From: Chloroflexota bacterium
Lineage (GTDB): Bacteria > Chloroflexota > Dehalococcoidia > Bin125
Length of the DNA: 19,099 nt
Direction of reading: 5' to 3'
Assembly: GCA_026707335.1 (NCBI GenBank)
Contig: JAPOXB010000071.1
Location: forward strand, 7,046 to 26,144
In this document: positions 14,341 through 19,099 of the stretch, piece by piece
Numbering within the stretch: position 1 is the first letter of the stretch
Layout of the letters: every line of letters starts with the position of its first letter
The notes under the pieces: generated by a model
What the model was told of the DNA's origin: nothing
Databases searched by the model: none
Seen by the model: the letters and a program-made list of their open reading frames with translations, nothing else
Made by a program: the position numbers and the translations under genes

Positions 14341-14449
14341 AAACCGCCTCCCGCTTCCCGACGGTCACCCTGCCGCGCTCGTGCCGGGTCCGGACCGGCG
14401 TCGGATGGGCTCGCTCCGCACCGGCCGAACGCCGATCGGATAGAGGATC
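14341..14449 (-). promoter_or_regulatory. infC 5' leader
   Basis: About 100 bases of leader lie between the promoter and infC. It is GC-rich with a hairpin at 14383-14399 (GCCGG / CCGGC) and the ribosome site GGGAGG at 14347-14352. It is a candidate for L20- or IF3-mediated control, but no known leader consensus is recognised. Confidence 0.35.
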
Positions 14450-14479
14450 ATGCTAGCAACGCGCGAAAACGCGGGTCAA
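14450..14479 (-). promoter_or_regulatory. Probable promoter of the infC operon
   Basis: On the minus strand TTGACC (14479-14474, 5 of 6) and TAGCAT (14455-14450, 4 of 6) are separated by 18 bases. The spacer carries the palindrome CGCGTTTTCGCG (14462-14473), a possible operator. It starts 23 bases after the accB stop. Confidence 0.5.
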
Positions 14480-14501
14480 CGACGCGCCCAACACGCGGCG
14501 A

Positions 14502-15032
14502 TCAGTCCAGCGGCTCCCCGTCCGCCTCCAGCACGACCAGCAGCGCGCCGTGCTCGGTCAACTCACCCACCCGCACGTGCACGCTGCGCACGACACCGTC
14601 CAGCGGCGAGCGGATCTCGTTGTTCATCTTCATCGCCGCGATGACGAGCAGCGGGTCGCCCTGCCGCACGGCCGCGCCCGCTTCGACCAGCACTTCCGTC
14701 ACGACGCCGCTCATGGGGGCCGAGACGACCCGCTCCCCCTCGTCGAACGTGGCGCCGTCGAGGCCGGCGCCGTCGGCCGCCGTCCCGCGGTGCACCGCGA
14801 CCTCGTGTGCGCGCCCGCCGACGGTCACGCGCAGCCCGCGGCCGGCCCGCTCGATGTGCACGTCCGTGAGCCGCCCGTCGACCCGCAGCCGGTGCATGCC
14901 GCCGCCGTTGGGGGCGAGCTCGACGCGCCGCGTCTCCCCGTCGACCTCCACCAGGAACACCCCGCCGGGGCCCCGCGTGAGGTCCAGGTCCTGGACGCGT
15001 CCGTCGACCATCAGCGCCAGCCGCCGCGCCAT
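14502..15032 (-). CDS. Biotin carboxyl carrier protein of an acyl-CoA carboxylase
   Basis: 176 residues from an ATG overlapping the accC stop (TGATG). The C-terminal biotinyl domain (about 100-172) has VVSAPMSGVVTEVLVEAGAA and the biotin-attachment IAAMKMNNEI with Lys135. The N-terminal 90 residues form beta repeats (VDGRVQDLDL, VEVDGETRRVEL, LRVDGRLTDVHI) that resemble the BT-type region joining carboxylase and carrier in acetyl- or propionyl-CoA carboxylase alpha chains. So the pair looks like an alpha chain split into two genes. The carboxyltransferase subunit is not in the window, so the acyl-CoA substrate is open. Confidence 0.88.
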   Translation of the reverse strand: MARRLALMVDGRVQDLDLTRGPGGVFLVEVDGETRRVELAPNGGGMHRLRVDGRLTDVHIERAGRGLRVTVGGRAHEVAVHRGTAADGAGLDGATFDEGERVVSAPMSGVVTEVLVEAGAAVRQGDPLLVIAAMKMNNEIRSPLDGVVRSVHVRVGELTEHGALLVVLEADGEPLD

Positions 15033-16564
15033 CAGCGCCTCCAACCCGCGCCGCTGGGGCTGCGCAGCGTGCGCGCCTGCCCGGCCCAGCCGCCCAGCGC
15101 GCCGTTCGCGTGCTCCGGGTCGCGCTCGCCGGCGGTCTGGAAGTAGGCCGCCGCGGCCAGCGCCGCCAGCCGCTCGCTGGGCTCGGCGTCCGGCGCCGGC
15201 ATCTGGAACTCCTCCTCGACGTAGTCGATGTGGATCGCGCCGCGCAGGAAGTTGGGGTCGTCCAGCATCGCGAGGTGGAAGGGGATCGTCGTGTGCACGC
15301 CCGCGACGCTGAACTCCCGCAGCGCCCGCCGCATGCGGCGGATGCACTGGTCGCGGTCCTCGCCCCAGGTGATCAGCTTGGCCAGCAGCGAGTCGTAGTG
15401 CAGGCTGACCTCCATGCCCGGATGCAGCATCCCGTCGACGCGGACGCCGGGGCCGGCCGGCTCGCGGTAGGCGTGGATCGGGCCGATGGCGGGCAGGAAG
15501 CCGGCGTAGGGATCCTCGGCCGTGATGCGGCACTCCATCGCCCAGCCCTGGATCGGGCGGTCGGCGCCGGTGTAGCCCAGCGGCAGCCCGGCCGCGACGC
15601 GCAACTGGTCCCGCACCAGGTCGACGCCGCGCACGAGCTCCGTCACCGGATGCTCCACCTGGAGCCGGGCGTTGACCTCGAGGAACGCGACCTGGTCCTC
15701 GTTCTCGCCGTAGACGAGGAACTCGACCGTGCCCGCGTTGCGGTAGCCGCAGGCCCGCACGGCGGTCGCCGCCGCCTCCTCCAGGCGCGCGCGCAGGCCC
15801 GGTCCCACCGCCGCAGAGGGGGCCTCCTCGATCAGCTTCTGGCGGCGCCGCTGCAGCGAACATTCGCGCTCGCCCAGCGTGACGACGTTGCCCTCGGCGT
15901 CGGCGATCACCTGCACCTCAATGTGCCGGGCGCCGCGCAGCAGCTTCTCGACGAAGACCGCGCCGTCGCCGAAGGCGGCCCCGGCCTCCTCCTGCGCGTT
16001 GCTGATCGCGCGGGGCAGCTCGTCGGGGCTCTGCACGACGCGGATGCCCTTGCCGCCGCCCCCGGCCGACGCTTTGACTATCACCGGGTAGCCGGCCTCG
16101 TCGGCGGCGGCGGCGGCCTCGGGCAGGCTGGTCACCGGGTCGATCGCGCCCGGCACGATCGGCACGCCGGCCGCCTGCATGCTGCGCCGCGAGGCGATCT
16201 TGTCGCCCATCTGGTCCATCGCCTCCGCCGGCGGCCCCACGAAGGTCAGCCCGGCGGCGGCGCAGGCGCGGACGAAGTCGGCATTCTCCGAGAGGAAACC
16301 GTAGCCCGGATGCACGGCGTCGGCGCCCGACCGTTCGGCCACGTCGAGCAGCCGCTCGATGTTGAGGTAGCTCTCCGTCGCCGGGGCGGGGCCCAAGCAG
16401 TAGGCCTCGTCGGCCAGGCGCACGTGCGGCAGGTCCGCATCGACATCGGAGTAGACGGCCACGGTGGGGATGCCGAGGTCGCGCGCGCCGCGCACGACGC
16501 GCAGCGCGATCTCGCCGCGGTTCGCGACGAGCAGCTTGCGAAACAGGGGGCGGTCCTGGCTCAT
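15032..16564 (-). CDS. Biotin carboxylase subunit of an acyl-CoA carboxylase
   Basis: 510 residues. It carboxylates biotin with bicarbonate and ATP. Signatures: FRKLLVANRGEIALRVVRGA at the N-terminus, HPGYGFLSENADF (85-97), the ATP-grasp loop VKASAGGGGKGIR (163-175), HIEVQVIAD (214-222), ECSLQRRRQKLIEEAPS (234-250) and the active-site FLEVNARLQVEHPVTE (294-309, with Glu296, Asn298 and Arg300). The C-terminus past 450 is a poorly conserved Ala-rich extension that runs into the carrier gene by TGATG. The ribosome site is weak (GGGGGA about 10 bases before ATG). Domain order and the coupled carrier suggest an acetyl- or propionyl-CoA carboxylase alpha chain split into two polypeptides. Confidence 0.93.
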   Translation of the reverse strand: MSQDRPLFRKLLVANRGEIALRVVRGARDLGIPTVAVYSDVDADLPHVRLADEAYCLGPAPATESYLNIERLLDVAERSGADAVHPGYGFLSENADFVRACAAAGLTFVGPPAEAMDQMGDKIASRRSMQAAGVPIVPGAIDPVTSLPEAAAAADEAGYPVIVKASAGGGGKGIRVVQSPDELPRAISNAQEEAGAAFGDGAVFVEKLLRGARHIEVQVIADAEGNVVTLGERECSLQRRRQKLIEEAPSAAVGPGLRARLEEAAATAVRACGYRNAGTVEFLVYGENEDQVAFLEVNARLQVEHPVTELVRGVDLVRDQLRVAAGLPLGYTGADRPIQGWAMECRITAEDPYAGFLPAIGPIHAYREPAGPGVRVDGMLHPGMEVSLHYDSLLAKLITWGEDRDQCIRRMRRALREFSVAGVHTTIPFHLAMLDDPNFLRGAIHIDYVEEEFQMPAPDAEPSERLAALAAAAYFQTAGERDPEHANGALGGWAGQARTLRSPSGAGWRR

Positions 16565-16632
16565 CGGCGTGCGTCCCCCGCTATGCGTTCCCCGGGACGC
16601 GACGTCGCGCGCCGCATCCCCGATGAGGGCAC

Positions 16633-16638
16633 ATCATA
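16633..16638 (-). promoter_or_regulatory. Possible -10 box for the accC operon
   Basis: TATGAT (5 of 6 to TATAAT) lies on the minus strand 69 bases before the accC ATG. No good -35 is found 16-19 bases upstream, so it may be an extended or factor-dependent promoter. Confidence 0.3.
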
Positions 16639-16838
16639 ACGGGCGCCGCGCGCGCGAGGTATGACACGGATCGTCCTTCGTGTGTCGCTGTTTCCCTGGG
16701 GCCTGTTCACATCGGCGCCGGGGCGTCGGAGAGGAGGGAGGACACCGGCGCGGAGGGGGTCATGGGCTTCAAGATCACGGCTTGAGTCCTTAATTTTTTT
16801 TTCTGCGGGGCGCCCGGCGAGAGGCTGCGAGGCGAAAA

Positions 16839-16855
16839 CCCCATGTTTACTGGGG
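16839..16855 (-). terminator. Weak intrinsic terminator-like hairpin
   Basis: CCCCA and TGGGG pair around a 7-base loop; reading the minus strand, TTTTCG follows at once. The 5-bp stem is short. It could end a transcript coming from thrS. Confidence 0.3.
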
Positions 16856-16860
16856 ATCTT

Positions 16861-16990
16861 GCCCGGTCACGGGGAGTCATGGGGCGGCATGGGCTTGCAC
16901 CGGCGCGCATTTGGGCGCATCTGGGAGCATCTGGGAGCAGGAATCCGGCACGAACTTGCCCGATCTTTCACGATCTTTCACGATCTTTCA
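16861..16990. repeat. 10-bp-period tandem repeat field
   Basis: From 16861 to 16940, eight consecutive 10-base units each carry CA at positions 8-9 (for example ttgggcgcat, ctgggagcat, ctgggagcag). After 20 further bases in the same phase come three perfect copies of cgatctttca at 16961-16990; the unit before them (cgaacttgcc) matches 7 of 10 bases. Confidence 0.8.
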
Positions 16991-17091
16991 CGGCCTCAGC
17001 CGGGCCCGCGGAGGGCGTCAGTCCGGTCCGTGTGACACGCGATTTGCGGTCCATGAACGCAGTTTAGCGAATAGCGCGATGGGAAGTCAAC

Positions 17092-17106
17092 CGTCCCGCC
17101 GGGACG
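17092..17106 (-). terminator. Hairpin downstream of thrS
   Basis: Inverted repeat CGTCCC-GCC-GGGACG lies 22 bases past the thrS stop on the minus strand. It has no T-tract, so it is a weak terminator candidate. Confidence 0.35.
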
Positions 17107-17127
17107 CCCGCTCCCAGTGAACAGAGC

Positions 17128-18948
17128 CTAGCGGCGACGCGTTCGCACTTCCTCGAGCAGCGCGGCCGTGAAGGCGTCGACGGTCAGCACGCCGCGGTCC
17201 TCGCCGCCCCGCGCGCGCACCGCGACCGAGTCAGCCTCGACCTCCTTGTCGCCCACGACCAGCAGGTAGGGCACCTTCTCGATCTGGCCGCGGCGGATCT
17301 TGGCGTTCATCCGCTCGCCGCCCGCGTCAACCTCCACGCGCAGCGGGTCGTGCGGCGGTCCCGCCGCACGCATGCGCTCCGCCGCCGCCTGCGCGAAGGC
17401 CGCGTGCCGGTCGGCGATGGGGATCAGGCGCGCCTGCACCGGCGCCAGCCAGGCCGGGAAGGCGCCCGCGTACTGCTCGATGAGGATGCCCATGAAGCGC
17501 TCGGTGGTGCCGGTCACGGCCCGGTGCAGGACGACCGGCGTGTGGCGCTCGCCGTCCTCGCCCACGTACTCGCAGCCCATCCGCGCGGGCTGGACGAAAT
17601 CGACCTGGATGGTCGACAGCTGCCACTCGCGGCCCAGCACGTCCTTGGCGAAGAAATCGGCCTTGGGGCCGTAGAACGCCGCCTCGCCGGTCTCCTCGGT
17701 GTAGTCCAGCCCCGACGCGGCCAGCGCCTCGCGCAGCGCCGCGATCGCCAAGCGCCACTGCTCCGGCTCCCCGGCGAGCTTCTCGTCGGCGCCCGGCAGC
17801 GACAGCGCCACCCGGTAGTCCGTCAGCCCGTAGGTCTCCAGCGCCTCCCGCACCAGCGCCATGCAGAGGCCGAACTCGTCCTGCACCTGCTCGGGCGTGC
17901 AGAAGGTGTGGCAGTCGTCCTGGGTCAGCGACCGCACGCGCGTCAGGCCCGACAGTTCGCCCGACTTCTCGTCGCGGTACAGGGTGGCGAACTCGGCGTA
18001 GCGCTGGGGCAGGTCGCGGTAGCTGTGCAGCTGCGAGTTGTAGAGCGTCATGTGCGAGGGGCAGTTCATCGGCTTGAGGAACATCTCCACCTCGCTGCCG
18101 GGCTGCGTCATGCCGGGGAACATGCTCTCGCGGTAGTTGGCCAGGTGGCCCGAGCGCTCGAACAGCTGCCCCTTGGCCAGGTTGGCCGTCCAGACGTGCT
18201 GGAAGCCGCGCCGGGTCTGGATCTCGCGGATGTACGACTCCATCTGGTGCCGCACGGTCTCGCCGTAGGGGAGGAACAGGGGGATGCCGGGCCCCACGTC
18301 GTCGGAGAAGGTGAACAGGCGCAGCTCCCGGCCCAGGCGGCGATGGTCGCGGGCCTGCGCCTCGCGCAGCCGCTCGAAGTGCGCGTCGAGCTCCTCCTGC
18401 GTCGCGAAGAGCGCCCCGTAGACGCGCTGCAGCTGCGGCTGCGTCTCGTCGCCGCGCCAGTAGGCCCCCGCCACCGAGGTCAGCCGGAAGGGCCCGATCT
18501 GCCGCGTCGAGGTGACGTGCCCGCCGCGGCAGAGGTCGGTGAACTCGGCGTGCGTGCAGAGGCCGAGGCCCTCCGCGCCGTCGCCGAACTCGTCGATCAG
18601 TTCCAGCTTGAACGGCTGCGCCGCGAAGCGCTCCCGCGCCTCCGCGACCGGGACTTCCTCCCAGACGAAGCGGTGATTGCGCTTCATCTCCTTGCGCATC
18701 TGCCGCTCGATGGCGGTCAGGTCGTCGGGCGTGAGCGCCCGCGGCAGCAGGAAGTCGTAGTAGAAGCCCGTGTCGATCGGCGGGCCGATGGCGATCTGCC
18801 CGTCGGGGAAGCGCTGCAGCACGACCTGCGCCAGCACGTGCGCGGCGGAATGGCGCATGCGGCGCAGCCACTCCGCCGCGTCGACGTCGTCCCGGCCGGC
18901 GATCGCGTCGCCCGCGAGAGGAGCAGCGACATCGGCGGGATCGGGCAT
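17128..18948 (-). CDS. thrS: Threonyl-tRNA synthetase lacking the TGS domain
   Basis: 606 residues from ATG at 18948, with AGAGG 8 bases upstream. It charges tRNA-Thr and edits mischarged Ser-tRNA. The usual N-terminal TGS domain is missing: the chain starts with a 25-residue linker and then the editing domain, with HSAAH (His33, His37) and CRGGH (Cys140, His144). The catalytic core has the zinc ligands Cys296 (MNCPSHM), His347 (DDCHTFC) and His475 (LHRAVTG), and motif 3 in TGTTERFMGILIEQYAG. The C-terminal anticodon-binding domain ends VDAFTAALLEEVRTRRR. The upstream in-frame ORF extension overlaps tRNA-Val and is not coding. Confidence 0.95.
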   Translation of the reverse strand: MPDPADVAAPLAGDAIAGRDDVDAAEWLRRMRHSAAHVLAQVVLQRFPDGQIAIGPPIDTGFYYDFLLPRALTPDDLTAIERQMRKEMKRNHRFVWEEVPVAEARERFAAQPFKLELIDEFGDGAEGLGLCTHAEFTDLCRGGHVTSTRQIGPFRLTSVAGAYWRGDETQPQLQRVYGALFATQEELDAHFERLREAQARDHRRLGRELRLFTFSDDVGPGIPLFLPYGETVRHQMESYIREIQTRRGFQHVWTANLAKGQLFERSGHLANYRESMFPGMTQPGSEVEMFLKPMNCPSHMTLYNSQLHSYRDLPQRYAEFATLYRDEKSGELSGLTRVRSLTQDDCHTFCTPEQVQDEFGLCMALVREALETYGLTDYRVALSLPGADEKLAGEPEQWRLAIAALREALAASGLDYTEETGEAAFYGPKADFFAKDVLGREWQLSTIQVDFVQPARMGCEYVGEDGERHTPVVLHRAVTGTTERFMGILIEQYAGAFPAWLAPVQARLIPIADRHAAFAQAAAERMRAAGPPHDPLRVEVDAGGERMNAKIRRGQIEKVPYLLVVGDKEVEADSVAVRARGGEDRGVLTVDAFTAALLEEVRTRRR

Positions 18949-19044
18949 CGGGTCGCCTCTCGGCGGGTGCGGTCGCGCGACGGCCGGCCGCGCGCGGCGA
19001 AACCGGCGGCCGGCGCGGGGTCGCGGGCGTCGGGAGTGGCTGTC

Positions 19045-19099
19045 TGGTGGGCGATACTGGACTTGAACCAGTGACCTCTGCGATGTCAACGCAGCGCTC
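19045..19099 (-). tRNA. tRNA-Val (GAC), 3' part
   Basis: Read on the minus strand, the window edge contains the anticodon arm CTGCG-TTGACAT-CGCAG (anticodon GAC, Val), the variable loop AGGTC, the T-arm ACTGG-TTCAAGT-CCAGT, then ATCGCCC, discriminator A and an encoded CCA ending at 19045. The 5' half (D-arm and first acceptor strand) lies beyond the window. thrS starts 96 bases downstream in the same direction, so read-through is possible. Confidence 0.9.

Larger units (their letters stand above)
16565..17127. other. 563-bp gap between thrS and accC, no gene seen
   Basis: No ORF here reads like protein; open frames cross low-complexity repeats. The gap holds tandem 10-bp units (16861-16990), a 9-base T run (16794-16802) in an otherwise GC-rich context, a CCCCA/TGGGG hairpin (16839-16855) whose minus-strand side is followed by TTTT, and an inverted repeat near the thrS stop. 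None of the common structured RNAs (tmRNA, RNase P, SRP RNA) was recognised. Confidence 0.5.

Noticed and set aside
14341..14449. T-box leader before infC or thrS
   Set aside because: GGGTGACCG slightly resembles the T-box core, but the AGGGTGG-type consensus and specifier stem are not found, and infC is not a usual target.
15033..15863. Long N-terminal extension of the biotin carrier ORF
   Set aside because: It is the out-of-frame shadow of the biotin carboxylase gene: Arg/Gly/Ala-rich, no family features, and the TGATG start explains the real protein.
16861..16990. CRISPR array
   Set aside because: Units are 10 bases without spacers and no cas gene is near.
16661..17067. ORFs in the thrS-accC gap
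   Set aside because: They cross the 10-bp repeats, have no ribosome site, and different frames give similar repetitive text, so they reflect repeats, not proteins.
18949..19089. N-terminal extension of thrS giving 653 residues
   Set aside because: The extension is translated from the tRNA-Val gene and its spacer; the internal ATG has a ribosome site and the family sequence begins after it.

Overview
This is a GC-rich (roughly 70 percent by eye) bacterial chromosome segment, mostly housekeeping genes with two accessory patches. The lineage cannot be fixed from the sequence. Two luciferase-like (LLM) flavin/F420-type oxidoreductases, the high GC and the PheS motif wording suggest Chloroflexota or a deep-branching actinobacterium; this is inference only.

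Left part, + strand (1-2047): the 3' end of aroB overlaps an acylphosphatase gene. An AIM24/TIGR00266-family protein follows, then an unusual fusion of a short J-domain to a flavin-reductase-like domain. Next comes a lower-GC patch (about 2048-3767) holding an FAD/NAD(P) oxidoreductase whose C-terminus is a four-cysteine tail. A hairpin separates it from two minus-strand genes, moeA and a stand-alone Lrp/AsnC ligand-binding domain.

Middle part, + strand (5506-12100): pheS and pheT overlap by 4 nt. They are followed by an LLM oxidoreductase and a GMC-family FAD oxidoreductase. The GMC gene lies between two copies of a 54-bp direct repeat. One copy is the true 3' end of the LLM gene; the other lies just after the GMC stop and still reads in frame as the LLM C-terminus. 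A gene remnant on the other strand sits in the same block. Together these point to an insertion or duplication/deletion event.

Right part, minus strand (19099 down to 12213): the 3' part of tRNA-Val(GAC), thrS (lacking the TGS domain), a 563-bp gap with 10-bp-period repeats, accC and accB (biotin carboxylase and biotin carrier, coupled by TGATG), then infC, rpmI, rplT and a second LLM oxidoreductase. infC appears to start at a CTG codon behind a good Shine-Dalgarno sequence, which fits the rare-start autoregulation known for IF3. The classic thrS-infC-rpmI-rplT-pheST cluster is thus present but split: accCB is interposed and pheST is on the opposite strand.

Most interesting points: the infC CTG start, the 54-bp repeat around the GMC gene, the J-domain/flavin-reductase fusion, the Cys-tailed flavoprotein, and the 10-bp-phased repeat field. 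None of these proves a new system; each is given with a decisive test.
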